Positions 8,014-15,459 of a stretch of DNA of 32,897 nucleotides are shown here, piece by piece. The notes under the pieces were generated by a model. It was not told the DNA's origin. It searched no databases and saw only the letters and a program-made list of their open reading frames with translations. The translations under genes and the position numbers were made by a program. Each line of letters begins with the position of its first letter. Position 1 is the first letter of the stretch. This stretch comes from an uncultured bacterium (GTDB lineage: Bacteria; Patescibacteriota; Minisyncoccia; Phycocordibacterales; GWA1-40-21), in contig CAIKXE010000009.1 of the NCBI GenBank assembly GCA_903831305.1, positions 1-32,897 on the forward strand. Reading direction: 5' to 3'.

Positions 8014-8126
8014 ACCACCTCCCCTCGCGGACTCGGTACTCCTCCTTAGAAAAGGCGGAGCAAGCAAAACCTCCCCTTTCCCCTCCTTTTCTAAGTAGGG
8101 GTGACCATTCTGATGGACGAGGTGGT
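8014..8126. repeat. Nested inverted repeat (fold-back, MITE-like) between two genes
   Basis: Outer arms ACCACCTC (8014-8021) and GAGGTGGT (8119-8126) match exactly. Inner arms CTTAGAAAAGG (8045-8055) and CCTTTTCTAAG (8085-8095) also match exactly. The interior is unusually rich in C-runs compared with flanking DNA. The whole 113-bp unit fills the gap between the upstream membrane-protein gene's stop and the leuS promoter. There is no coding capacity. It may also act as a terminator for the 8133-8672 gene. Confidence 0.6.
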
Positions 8127-8132
8127 GATGTG

Positions 8133-8672
8133 TTAATCCTTAAACTTCTTGACCGCAAAATAGATAAGAGTACAAAGTGCCACAAAGAGGATAGCGACTC
8201 GGAGGGCATTACCCGCCTCAGACCAATAACGAATGGAGGCTATAATAATAGAAAGTAAACCTCCCATTGAGGCGGAAACTGACAAGATCCAATTAAATGA
8301 TAGCATAAAGCTAACAGCCACTAATAGTATTCCAAGACTGACTAAAGCAATAAAGATATTTTTTTCATAAGTGATTCTGGCGTCATTATAATCATTATTA
8401 CAAGTGAATTGTAGGTTACAATAACCGGCTGGGATGGTCTCACCTGGAATAGAAGGCTTACCATAATAATTTGCATCCCACTGACCTCCTTTAGCTAAGC
8501 AGGCGTCCTTGGTGGTAATAGCCTCAATCACTTGCTCTTGCTTACAGAATTGATCATATTGCGGAGCACTATAAATCAGAGAAATAGCGTAATTAAAAAA
8601 CATATTTATCACGATTACGATTCCGATAACTAATGACCACTTTACAATAGCTGGATATTTTTTTGGTTCCAT
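8133..8672 (-). CDS. Small polytopic membrane protein of unknown function
   Basis: 179 residues with four hydrophobic segments at about 12-34, 105-124, 127-147 and 157-174. An approximately 70-residue loop lies between the first and second, probably outside the membrane, with four cysteines (43, 58, 85 and 91) that could form two disulfides. The C-terminus is basic (KKFKD). I recognise no family. An extended -10 promoter 26 nt upstream of the predicted leader end and the fold-back element downstream suggest a single-gene unit between ychF and leuS. Confidence 0.8.
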   Translation of the reverse strand: MEPKKYPAIVKWSLVIGIVIVINMFFNYAISLIYSAPQYDQFCKQEQVIEAITTKDACLAKGGQWDANYYGKPSIPGETIPAGYCNLQFTCNNDYNDARITYEKNIFIALVSLGILLVAVSFMLSFNWILSVSASMGGLLSIIIASIRYWSEAGNALRVAILFVALCTLIYFAVKKFKD

Positions 8673-8704
8673 TTGCTTAATTTGATTAAACTAATAATTG
8701 ATAC

Positions 8705-8713
8705 ATTATACCA
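8705..8713 (-). promoter_or_regulatory. Extended -10 promoter TGGTATAAT
   Basis: Minus strand TGG directly before a perfect TATAAT (8705-8710). No good -35 is visible. Predicted start near 8698 and a leader of about 26 nt before ATG 8672. The same nonamer precedes four other genes here. Confidence 0.65.
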
Positions 8714-8721
8714 CAAAGAAG

Positions 8722-9840
8722 CTATATTTTGAATTCAATCACATCACCATCCTTTACAATATAGTCTTTTCCTTCAGTGCGGAGCAAGCCTTTCTCCCGA
8801 GCCAAACCATAAGAACCCGCTTCAATGAGCTTGCTCCACGGAATCACCTCGGCCCTCACAAATTTCTCCTTAAAATCCATATGAATAGCCGTGCCAGCCT
8901 CAGGGGCCGTCGCTCCACTCCGTATAGTCCAAGCTCGGCTCTCATCCTCACCGGTGGTAAAATAGGTTTGCAGACCGAGCAAGTCATAACCCGCTTTGAT
9001 CAAATCATTTATTCCATCATCTCCAAGTGAACCATGGTTCACTTCAGGTTGGAGAGCTTGTCGCATTTCTGTCTTCTCCGCACCTTCAAAATCCTTTAGT
9101 TCATTTTCTATTCCCGCGTCCACCATGACGTATTTAGAATCTGTTTCCTTAAAAAATTGCTGTAGCTTGGCCCAACGTGGATCATTCATCTCATCCAAAT
9201 TTTTACCGCCAGATTTTTTATTTAAAACATATAAAATAGGCTTCATACTAATCAAGCAAAGTTTCTTGGCCTCCACCAGCTCAAATTCATCAAGCTCTGC
9301 CTCCCGGGCCAACCGCCCTTCATCCAATAACTTTTTTATTTTTGTCAGTGCCGAATTTTCAATCACCGCTGTTTTACTGCCTTTTTTCATCTCGCTGACC
9401 AGGCTCTGCAACCGCTTTGAAGCGCTTTGTAAATCAGCCAAAATGAGTTCTAGATTAATGGTCTCAATATCTGACAGTGGGTCCACCGTATTAGCCACAT
9501 GAATAATATTGTCATCTTCAAAAATGCGTACCACTTCCGCAATAGCATCCGTCTCCCGGATGTTAGTTAGGAATTTATTACCCAGGCCCTCTCCGGCGGA
9601 AGCGCCTTTAACTAGTCCAGCAATATCTACAAACTCCACCGCCGCCGGTATTGTTTTAGCTGATTTTGAAAACTCTGATAGCTTCCATAATCTATCATCT
9701 GGCACCGCCACCACCCCCACAGACGGATCAATAGTACAAAAGGGATAATTCTCACACGGTACGGCCTTGCGCGTCAGCGCGTTAAATAAGGTGCTTTTCC
9801 CCACGTTTGGCAGACCCACGATTCCTATTGATGTACCCAT
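8722..9840 (-). CDS. ychF: Redox-regulated P-loop NTPase YchF (OLA1 family)
   Basis: Ribosome-associated TRAFAC-class NTPase of the Obg/YchF group. 372 residues, close to the usual 363. P-loop GLPNVGKST (9-17), the [13 protein letters not shown] switch I segment, [10 protein letters not shown] (72-81, Walker B/switch II), then a coiled-coil insert and the C-terminal TGS domain from about 289, ending in [16 protein letters not shown]. The base-specificity motif reads NKKS (207-210). Typical YchF has NxxE, linked to ATP preference, and classical GTPases have NKxD, so nucleotide choice is uncertain here. TTTACT-N17-TATCTT lies 7 nt before the ATG and may drive it. Identification is secure. Confidence 0.96.
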   Translation of the reverse strand: MGTSIGIVGLPNVGKSTLFNALTRKAVPCENYPFCTIDPSVGVVAVPDDRLWKLSEFSKSAKTIPAAVEFVDIAGLVKGASAGEGLGNKFLTNIRETDAIAEVVRIFEDDNIIHVANTVDPLSDIETINLELILADLQSASKRLQSLVSEMKKGSKTAVIENSALTKIKKLLDEGRLAREAELDEFELVEAKKLCLISMKPILYVLNKKSGGKNLDEMNDPRWAKLQQFFKETDSKYVMVDAGIENELKDFEGAEKTEMRQALQPEVNHGSLGDDGINDLIKAGYDLLGLQTYFTTGEDESRAWTIRSGATAPEAGTAIHMDFKEKFVRAEVIPWSKLIEAGSYGLAREKGLLRTEGKDYIVKDGDVIEFKI

Positions 9841-9847
9841 AGTATAT

Positions 9848-9876
9848 AAGATACTTTAAAATAACTCAAAAGTAAA
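9848..9876 (-). promoter_or_regulatory. Possible ychF promoter
   Basis: Minus strand TTTACT (9871-9876), 17-nt spacer, TATCTT (9848-9853), 7 nt before ATG 9840. Hexamers are imperfect; the spacing to the start codon repeats the leaderless pattern. Confidence 0.35.
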
Positions 9877-9888
9877 ATTAAAGAACTA

Positions 9889-10263
9889 CTATAATCCAAG
9901 AACCTTATTTATCTTCAAGGCAAATTTCTTGGGAGTTCCAACTATTTTCTCCCAGATTTCCGTCACTCCCAGACTATTTAACTCCGCTATCACCCTGGTA
10001 AGCATTGAATTAGTAAAGGCAACCACCAAAACATCTTTAATATCCTCTTCCTTACGAATCGTCTTTAAAACATCAAATCCGCTTATATCTGTCATTATCA
10101 AGTCTAAGAGAATAATATCCGGCTTTATCTCACGAATACGCTCAACCACTTTGGCTGGGTTACTTTCTGTATAAAACTCAACATTCGGAGCATTTATAGC
10201 AAAAGACATTTTATAGAGTTCCAGCTGTTCCTTATCATCATCAATATATAATAATTTTTTCAT
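9889..10263 (-). CDS. Single-domain (CheY-like) response regulator
   Basis: 124 residues forming one receiver domain with no output domain. Acidic pocket Asp8-Asp9-Asp10, phospho-acceptor Asp54 in ILLDLIM, Thr84 in VAFTN and a lysine at 106 (EK). It lies 55 nt after the histidine kinase gene in the same direction, so the two probably form a phosphorelay pair. With no DNA-binding part, it must act by protein contact or pass phosphate to another regulator. The start ATG at 10263 has no clear ribosome-binding site. A short hairpin lies in the gap to the kinase gene. Confidence 0.93.
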   Translation of the reverse strand: MKKLLYIDDDKEQLELYKMSFAINAPNVEFYTESNPAKVVERIREIKPDIILLDLIMTDISGFDVLKTIRKEEDIKDVLVVAFTNSMLTRVIAELNSLGVTEIWEKIVGTPKKFALKINKVLGL

Positions 10264-10278
10264 ATGTTTTCTTGCCCG

Positions 10279-10296
10279 ATCAAATTCAGATTTGAT
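10279..10296. other. Short perfect hairpin between kinase and response regulator genes
   Basis: ATCAAAT-TCAG-ATTTGAT, a 7-bp stem with a 4-nt loop, AT-rich. No T-run follows on the minus strand, so it is a poor terminator. It could attenuate read-through, protect mRNA, or be an operator. Confidence 0.45.
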
Positions 10297-10318
10297 TTAG
10301 GGTAATTATTCTGATAAA

Positions 10319-11956
10319 TTAACTCTGCTTAGCAATTGGTAATTTAATATAAAATGTTGTCCCTTTATTAATAACAGATTCAAACCAAATCCGTCCACCC
10401 GGGTGGGCTTCAACAATCTTCTTAGCAATAAACAGGCCTAGGCCCGTCCCATAGGCATGAACATCAACCGCATTCTTGGCCCGGACAAACTTTTCAAATA
10501 GCTGACTGGCCTGATCCGCAGGTATGCCGATACCGCTATCAATTATCTTGCAAATAAAGTTACTACTGTCCTTGCTTATGTCCACTGTGACAAAACCCCC
10601 TTCTCGGGAATATTTTATTCCGTTATCAATAATATTTTGCAGAGCATGTTTTAAAAAGGAGTCATCAGTCATAATGTTCAAGTTTTCTACATCTGACCCA
10701 GCCTTAAACTGGTAATTCAGCTTTTTGGCTTCGGCCAAACTAGTGAGGTCAGTAAATATTCCTTTTACCAGCAAAACCAAATTAACCGGTTTGACTGTAC
10801 CTGGGGCAAAAGTAAAATTATCCATATCAAGCTCTGCTGCCTTCAAAATGTCATTCAAAATATCCGCCAATTTCTCAGATTTTTCATAGATACCAGCAAT
10901 AAACTGATCTTTTTGTTCCTTAGGCGCGTCATCCAAATCCCCCTCCTTTAGCATTGAGGCCATACCTCTTATCACAGAAACGGGGGTTCGTAGCTGATGA
11001 GACACAATGTCAATGAATTCTGACTTTATTTTAAGCAAGTGTTCAATCTCTTCCTTCTGTCTGATTTCCTTCTTAACGCTACGAACGATCATCCATCCAA
11101 CAAAGGAAAAGACAATTAAAGTAATCCCAGTCAAAACTCGATTTACATTCGTCTGAATAAAGAAAAACTGTGACCCAATCAGAATCGCCGACGCCCAGAC
11201 TAAGGCCTGAGTAGCAATAAGCTTAACATCGAACGTTTTGAACCTAATTATCGCATAAGTCAGAAAAATCATAAAAATATTCATACCAAACAAACCGTAA
11301 AATTCTATGTAGTAATTATCCAAATAAGTAGCAATAAAACCTAGGGAGGTGAATGAAAGTAAAAATAACTCTAAGCCAATAGAGATGAGAATTATTTCTC
11401 TCCTAAAATCTTTTTCGGCTTTCCTCCAACCCAAGATTGATAACAGTAAAATACCGAACATGATCAAATAACCTAGAAGGTAATAGTAATTCGTAAAGTA
11501 AAAACCTTCTGCGGCCTCGCAATTCACTACATCAAAGTGAGCGAGGTTGTAAATAGTTGGTGTTAAAAATATTATCGGTAGAAGCGTTAGAGAAATTATA
11601 GTTTTGCCGATAAATGGCATATCCTTTTTAAAAATAAAAACATAGAAAAAATAGAAACAGGTTACCTCAATTAGTCCAGCCGCTATTCCTAAAAGTGACC
11701 AAGCAACCATTGTCAGCACGCTGCTTGTACTCATCCAAGTAATCAAATCCAGCAATACCCAAAGGGAAAATAGGGCAGAAATCACAAAAAGGATCTTACT
11801 GAGAAAAAGTCTGCTTCTATACAGCACAACAATACCAACAGATAGAGCCACTACGACCGAAGGGACACAAACATACCATACCAATGACACTATATTTAAA
11901 TTGCTGTGGATATAGTCGTAACACGTTTGAAGATTGGTGACCAGGTTGAATTCCAT
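10319..11956 (-). CDS. Membrane sensor histidine kinase
   Basis: 545 residues from the ATG at 11956. The first 290 or so hold about eight hydrophobic segments, a multi-pass sensor with no recognised ligand domain. A short coiled region (KKEIRQKEEIEHLLKIKSEF) leads to HisKA with His320 in DIVSHQLRTP. HATPase_c follows: N-box NIIDNGIKYS, G1 DSGIGIP, F-box FEKFVRA, G2 YGTGLGLFIAKKI. It should phosphorylate the receiver protein encoded 55 nt downstream. An in-frame ATG at 12016 would add 20 residues but overlaps the upstream gene. I prefer 11956 because TATAAT lies 6 nt before it, the spacing repeated at other genes here. All catalytic boxes are intact. Confidence 0.93.
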   Translation of the reverse strand: MEFNLVTNLQTCYDYIHSNLNIVSLVWYVCVPSVVVALSVGIVVLYRSRLFLSKILFVISALFSLWVLLDLITWMSTSSVLTMVAWSLLGIAAGLIEVTCFYFFYVFIFKKDMPFIGKTIISLTLLPIIFLTPTIYNLAHFDVVNCEAAEGFYFTNYYYLLGYLIMFGILLLSILGWRKAEKDFRREIILISIGLELFLLSFTSLGFIATYLDNYYIEFYGLFGMNIFMIFLTYAIIRFKTFDVKLIATQALVWASAILIGSQFFFIQTNVNRVLTGITLIVFSFVGWMIVRSVKKEIRQKEEIEHLLKIKSEFIDIVSHQLRTPVSVIRGMASMLKEGDLDDAPKEQKDQFIAGIYEKSEKLADILNDILKAAELDMDNFTFAPGTVKPVNLVLLVKGIFTDLTSLAEAKKLNYQFKAGSDVENLNIMTDDSFLKHALQNIIDNGIKYSREGGFVTVDISKDSSNFICKIIDSGIGIPADQASQLFEKFVRAKNAVDVHAYGTGLGLFIAKKIVEAHPGGRIWFESVINKGTTFYIKLPIAKQS

Positions 11957-11962
11957 TTGTTT

Positions 11963-11968
11963 ATTATA
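11963..11968 (-). promoter_or_regulatory. -10 box TATAAT, 6 nt before the kinase ATG
   Basis: A perfect TATAAT overlaps the last codons of the upstream gene and ends six bases before ATG 11956. No clear -35 was found. Supports a leaderless kinase transcript and the shorter start. Confidence 0.5.
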
Positions 11969-12716
11969 TCTTATTTTTAAGATACTTGCTCGAATATGAG
12001 TCCCAATAAATATCATCCTCCGTTTCCTTTGGTAATAATCGGACTACAAGCGGCTTAATTTTGAAGACACCAAAAATACGCTCAAAGGCTGGAACTACGA
12101 CCTTATGAGTGAAATCTTTCTCTCTTCCGCTTTCTAGAAAGTTCTCAAATAGAATTCCATTTCTGATAAATAAGGCTAGAAAATAAACATAAAACTTTTC
12201 CGGGTTACAATCATATTTTCTCAGCCAATCAGAAAAGTCATAAATTTTGTTTCCGATATCTTTTTCTTGCTCGTTAAACAATTTATGATGAAAATCGGCT
12301 AAGCACTCTCCTCCCAGCGTCTTTATCTCCTTTATTCTCTTACCATTTGACTTATTGAAATCAATGACTAATTCCGTAACAATTTCCTTTCCTCCTCTTT
12401 TGCCAACTTTTCCCTCAAAGAACATCTTTCCCAAATGGTACTTTGAGGTGTTCTCTGGAGTAAAAATATCATCGGTAAACTCAGAGATGACATATTCCAA
12501 ACCGATTTTATTTACTAGTTCCTTGAAGAGAAAAAACTCAAAATTCGGACTCGCCACATGCCTGGCTAAATATGCTTTAGGACTGTCCAGGAGAAAATCC
12601 GGAATATCTCCACCTAAAAAATCATCCACTTTTTTCTTCAGCTCCTTGTCTTCCCATCTTCGCTGTATTTCTTCCTTCGCTTCTTCGAGCGGTGTATAGA
12701 TGTCATCCAGATTCAT
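11964..12716 (-). CDS. Unknown soluble protein, 250 residues
   Basis: Charged, mostly helical-looking protein without signal peptide or membrane segments. It begins MNLDDIYTPLEEAKEE and contains the Gly/Lys segment FFEGKVGKRGGKEIVTELVIDF and the tail YWDSYSSKYLKNKI. I recognise no family. A decayed copy of its first 25 or so codons lies at about 13448-13516, so the gene or its 5' end was once duplicated. TATAAT ends 7 nt before the ATG, giving a leaderless start. Its stop lies only 7 nt before the chosen kinase start, so the two may be functionally linked, for example as a partner of the sensor; that is a guess from position. Confidence 0.8.
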   Translation of the reverse strand: MNLDDIYTPLEEAKEEIQRRWEDKELKKKVDDFLGGDIPDFLLDSPKAYLARHVASPNFEFFLFKELVNKIGLEYVISEFTDDIFTPENTSKYHLGKMFFEGKVGKRGGKEIVTELVIDFNKSNGKRIKEIKTLGGECLADFHHKLFNEQEKDIGNKIYDFSDWLRKYDCNPEKFYVYFLALFIRNGILFENFLESGREKDFTHKVVVPAFERIFGVFKIKPLVVRLLPKETEDDIYWDSYSSKYLKNKI

Positions 12717-12723
12717 ATTGGGT

Positions 12724-12729
12724 ATTATA
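12724..12729 (-). promoter_or_regulatory. -10 box TATAAT, 7 nt before ATG 12716
   Basis: Minus strand GGTATATAATACCCAAT then ATG. A perfect -10 with seven bases to the start codon; the -35 is weak. Predicts a leaderless mRNA. Confidence 0.55.
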
Positions 12730-12773
12730 TACCTTTTTTAGCCAAAAACTAGAGCTAGGGAAAAATTTAATTC

Positions 12774-12800
12774 AAAAATAAAAGGTTCCTGCCACCTTTT
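12774..12800 (-). terminator. Rho-independent terminator of the YdcF-type gene
   Basis: Minus strand AAAAGGT-GGCAGGA-ACCTTTT followed by ATTTTT: a perfect 7-bp stem (12780-12786 with 12794-12800) and a T-rich tail, 14 nt after the stop at 12814. Confidence 0.75.
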
Positions 12801-12813
12801 TCCATAATCTTCC

Positions 12814-13392
12814 TTACAACAGGTTGCGTTTGGACGTGATTTCTTCGATATCTCCCTTAGCCAAGTACTTTGGAATTTTTTCCCATTCTTCCAATACTTT
12901 TTCTTTCCCCATCTCACTACTGAACCAATTATCTCTGGTAAAACCGTAAATATCGTAGCAAACAGGAATTAACTCAACAGTTTTCGGAAAATGCTTCTTA
13001 AGAGTCATCAATGCCCTTCGAGAATGGTAATGCTTAACTATAGAAATTATCTTCTTGATGTTGGAAAAACCAATCTCTTTTTCTATTTTTTCTTTTGAAA
13101 ATAATACGTTCTCTAGAGAGTTTAGCGATTTATTCTCTAAGATCAGATCTTCTTTCCTAACACCCATTTTTAACAATTCCTTCGCCATTTCTTCGCACTC
13201 GTTCTGTCCCGTAGTTTTATTTATCCCCCCGCTTAATAATATTTTTGGAGTAAGGTCATCTTTGTATAATTTGTACGCAACTTCAAGAGGTTCGTGGTGT
13301 CTGGTGCCGAATACCATGGCTATATCCGCTTTTTGAGGGCGGGATTCCAAAAAAATATAGTCGGTAATTTCCTTTATTTCATCTTTGTTCAT
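12814..13392 (-). CDS. YdcF/DUF218-family protein
   Basis: 192 residues of the YdcF/SanA/ElyC (DUF218) Rossmann-like family. Evidence: DIAMVFGTRH (23-32), KILLSGGINKTTGQNE (50-65), the NSLENVLFSKE segment (91-101) and KHYHSRRALMTLKKHFP (120-136). Family members act on envelope or S-adenosylmethionine-related substrates, but the reaction is not settled, so I give no substrate. Many relatives have N-terminal membrane helices; this one has none and should be cytoplasmic. It ends in its own terminator. Its upstream gap (13393-13521) holds the decayed gene copy and no clear promoter, so it may be read from the gene upstream. Confidence 0.88.
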   Translation of the reverse strand: MNKDEIKEITDYIFLESRPQKADIAMVFGTRHHEPLEVAYKLYKDDLTPKILLSGGINKTTGQNECEEMAKELLKMGVRKEDLILENKSLNSLENVLFSKEKIEKEIGFSNIKKIISIVKHYHSRRALMTLKKHFPKTVELIPVCYDIYGFTRDNWFSSEMGKEKVLEEWEKIPKYLAKGDIEEITSKRNLL

Positions 13393-13447
13393 AAAAAATA
13401 TTTTTCTATTAAGAAAGGATGCCTTGAATGATTAAAGATTTAGCATA

Positions 13448-13516
13448 AAAGCTCATCCGCTTTTTTAATTCTATGTCTTCCTGCCTTTGTTGTATTTCCT
13501 ACTTAGCTTCTTCGAA
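13448..13516 (-). pseudogene. Decayed copy of the 5' end of the 250-residue gene
   Basis: On the minus strand this stretch translates to EEAK-stop-EIQQRQEDIELKKRMSF. That lines up with EEAKEEIQRRWEDKELKKKVDDF from residues 12-34 of the protein encoded at 11964-12716. The TAG at 13499-13501 interrupts the frame where the intact gene has a Glu codon, and similarity fades on both sides. It lies between the YdcF-type gene and the Cys-rich protein gene, and explains most of that 129-nt gap. It is too short to be functional as protein. Confidence 0.7.
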
Positions 13517-13521
13517 GTATA

Positions 13522-13899
13522 TTATTGATATATGGGGGTTGAGAGAGATAAGCATTTCTCACCTTCATCCAACGTGTCAGCCGAACAATAAGTGACCGTG
13601 CATCCTTTCTCTCCGTCTGTGCAAACTAAAGGATTGCAACCCTCCACCGCTGGGTCACAGAGTTCAAGATTGGAAGCCTTCTTTTCGACTTTTTTGTAAT
13701 ATTCTACATTCGCTGGATCACAAGTATCGTCACCTTCCGCACAAGGTAAGTAAAAACAGGATTCCGTACTTGGATCACAAGAAGCCTGGGCAGATACTAA
13801 ATAATCCTTTTTAACCCCATACATATAAACCGTCACACTAATAGTGCCAATCAAAAGTAAGAGAAAAACTGTCAGCAAGATTTTTGATTTCCGATCCAT
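13522..13899 (-). CDS. Small secreted or membrane-anchored protein with duplicated Cys motif
   Basis: 125 residues. A basic start and hydrophobic segment (about 8-28) look like an uncleaved signal anchor, placing the rest outside the cytoplasm. The outer part has ten cysteines. Eight form two copies of C-x6-C-x4-C-x6-C, at 41/48/53/60 and 81/88/93/100 (CDPSTESC... and CDPAVEGC...), with two more at 105 and 116. The acidic loops (EGDDTCDP, TDGEKGC) could bind metal, or the cysteines could form disulfides. I recognise no named family. TATAAT lies 7 nt before the ATG, so the mRNA is probably leaderless. Confidence 0.8.
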   Translation of the reverse strand: MDRKSKILLTVFLLLLIGTISVTVYMYGVKKDYLVSAQASCDPSTESCFYLPCAEGDDTCDPANVEYYKKVEKKASNLELCDPAVEGCNPLVCTDGEKGCTVTYCSADTLDEGEKCLSLSTPIYQ

Positions 13900-13906
13900 G
13901 ACAATT

Positions 13907-13912
13907 ATTATA
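13907..13912 (-). promoter_or_regulatory. -10 box TATAAT, 7 nt before ATG 13899
   Basis: The perfect TATAAT begins immediately after the TGA of the upstream gene and is followed by AATTGTC and ATG. Leaderless start predicted; no consensus -35. Confidence 0.5.
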
Positions 13913-14524
13913 TCAGAAAAAAACTAAAATAGCTCTAATAATCGTAATTATGACCTGCATAAGCAAACTCCAGCCCAAACAGCCAAAAATGGTGCTGAAA
14001 ACAAAGATAAAGTAGTCCCGCCGGTCCAGCTTCTCAAAGGAGCCGTGACGGAGGAAAATAGTAGTGATAAAAGAATCCTGCCAGACGGATAGGGTCACAA
14101 AAGCAAAGACATCATTCTTATTAAGCAACCAAATCATAAATTGCAGAAGCTTGGCCGGGAGGTACAGACTGAATCTTTTAATCAGGTTCTCATGATTACT
14201 AACTTGATGGACCCACAGATGACCTTTAGCTTTCAGAGCCTCCACTTCACTCACTCCAAACCAATCAACCTTCTTCCGATGATACCAAAACAGGATAATA
14301 AAGTTATTGATCAAAGCCATAATGATTAAAACCAAAATGCCGTAAAATCCGTAGAGGGACTGCAGTACCGGCCAGAGTACAAAATCAACGGAGAAATTAT
14401 AGGCCTCGTATATCCCCCACCCAGACATCACCTGAGCGGTCCGCTTTAGGTTTTTGGATATTAGAAAGATGATTATTCCGAGAATAACCAGACCCGTGAT
14501 GATGATTGTAATATCTTGTGACAT
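13913..14524 (-). CDS. Polytopic membrane protein of unknown function
   Basis: 203 residues with hydrophobic segments at about 4-24, 46-82 (probably two), 122-150 and 170-203. A charged stretch between (YHRKKVDWFGVSEVEALKAKGH) is probably cytoplasmic. I recognise no family and no catalytic motif; the aromatic-rich, compact layout is typical of CPR hypothetical membrane proteins. It lies 21 nt after the PHP-protein gene and its stop is 13 nt before the Cys-rich protein's ATG, so the three may be co-transcribed, though the downstream gene has its own -10 box. Confidence 0.8.
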   Translation of the reverse strand: MSQDITIIITGLVILGIIIFLISKNLKRTAQVMSGWGIYEAYNFSVDFVLWPVLQSLYGFYGILVLIIMALINNFIILFWYHRKKVDWFGVSEVEALKAKGHLWVHQVSNHENLIKRFSLYLPAKLLQFMIWLLNKNDVFAFVTLSVWQDSFITTIFLRHGSFEKLDRRDYFIFVFSTIFGCLGWSLLMQVIITIIRAILVFF

Positions 14525-14545
14525 TTATAGACTGTACAACTGCAA

Positions 14546-15385
14546 TTAAAATAAGCAAGCCAATATACTACTCAGTTCTTGTTTTGTACACTCTACACCT
14601 GGTGATTCAAAACTTGAGCGTGCGGCGCCATGCCAATCACTACCGGCTGTTGCCAACAATTTATATTTCCGGCTAAGACGTAAAAGACCACTTACTTCTT
14701 CTTTTGTATGTTTGGGATTATAGACTTCAATTCCCTTCAAACCAAATCTTTTAAAACTTTTAAGAGTATTTTCAAATTTCTTTTGGTCCTTTGAAAAGAG
14801 ACGACCTGGATGGGCAAGTACAGCAATACCACAGGAATCAGTAATAAGATTAATTGCCTCCAAGGGAGAGAGCATCCAGTCAGATTCCTCTTCAACAAAA
14901 GCCTCTCTAGACAATTCCTTTATTGTTGCTTTTGACTTAAGAAACTTTTTTAACTCAACTGCTATGGTGTTTCTACTAATATAGACTTCTGGATTCCTTT
15001 TTTTAAGATCAAAATAATCCAAATTCAGTCCCCTATATTTATTATTTAATTTTTTAATTATCTTTTTAGCCCTATCATTGTAGCCTTTCATCGTTTTATC
15101 TAACCCAACATTTAATCTATGCGTATCAAACTCTTCTGAATAACCTAAAATATGAAAAGATGTTCCCGTCTTATTGTCGAAGGAAGATACTTCAACCCCT
15201 TGTATAAACTTCACTCCACCTTTTTTAATCTTATGCAAAAGATTTTCAGATAACTTATGAATATAATTATGATCAGTAACGGAGAAAACTGCTATTTTAG
15301 TCTTAGTGACGAGTCGAAATAATTTGTCCAGGTTATCCTGTCCGTCAGAATAGTTTGAATGCAAATGTAAATCAATTAGCGGCAT
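14546..15385 (-). CDS. PHP-domain phosphoesterase
   Basis: 279 residues from ATG 15385. Metal-dependent phosphoesterase of the PHP family (the group of YciV/TrpH and nucleoside-bisphosphate phosphatases). All expected metal ligands are visible: H7 and H9 in DLHLHSNYSDG, D38-H39 in VTDHN, E65 in GVEVSS, H78, H192 in LAHPGR, and D250/H252 in GSDWHG. A helical insert fills about 95-170, as in other PHP proteins. Substrate unknown; likely a small phosphorylated molecule. A TTG codon at 15409 would add eight residues, but PHP proteins normally begin just before the DLHLHS motif, so I use 15385. A hairpin terminator of the upstream gene ends close by. Confidence 0.9.
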   Translation of the reverse strand: MPLIDLHLHSNYSDGQDNLDKLFRLVTKTKIAVFSVTDHNYIHKLSENLLHKIKKGGVKFIQGVEVSSFDNKTGTSFHILGYSEEFDTHRLNVGLDKTMKGYNDRAKKIIKKLNNKYRGLNLDYFDLKKRNPEVYISRNTIAVELKKFLKSKATIKELSREAFVEEESDWMLSPLEAINLITDSCGIAVLAHPGRLFSKDQKKFENTLKSFKRFGLKGIEVYNPKHTKEEVSGLLRLSRKYKLLATAGSDWHGAARSSFESPGVECTKQELSSILACLF

Positions 15386-15408
15386 AGTTTTAAATAGTTT
15401 AAACGACA

Positions 15409-15439
15409 ACCCCCACTGTCATATCTTAACAGCGGGGGT
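15409..15439 (-). terminator. Hairpin terminator of the nucleotidyltransferase gene
   Basis: Eleven-base arms 15409-15419 and 15429-15439 (minus-strand RNA ACCCCCGCUGU ... ACAGUGGGGGU). The only non-Watson-Crick pair is a G-U on the minus strand, but it is an A-C mismatch on the plus strand, which points to a minus-strand RNA. The tail TTGTCGTTT is a weak U-tract. It lies 20 nt after the stop at 15460. Confidence 0.65.
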
Positions 15440-15459
15440 AAAAAACATCAAGAGCCAGT

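Noticed and set aside
7943-8258. Small frames on both strands across 7943-8258
   Set aside because: They run through the fold-back repeat and the ends of flanking genes, and translate to Pro/Ser-rich sequence without coding character.
11957-12016. Upstream ATG for the histidine kinase at 12016
   Set aside because: It overlaps the preceding gene, adds an unremarkable 20-residue basic start, and the TATAAT 6 nt before 11956 fits the local promoter rule better.
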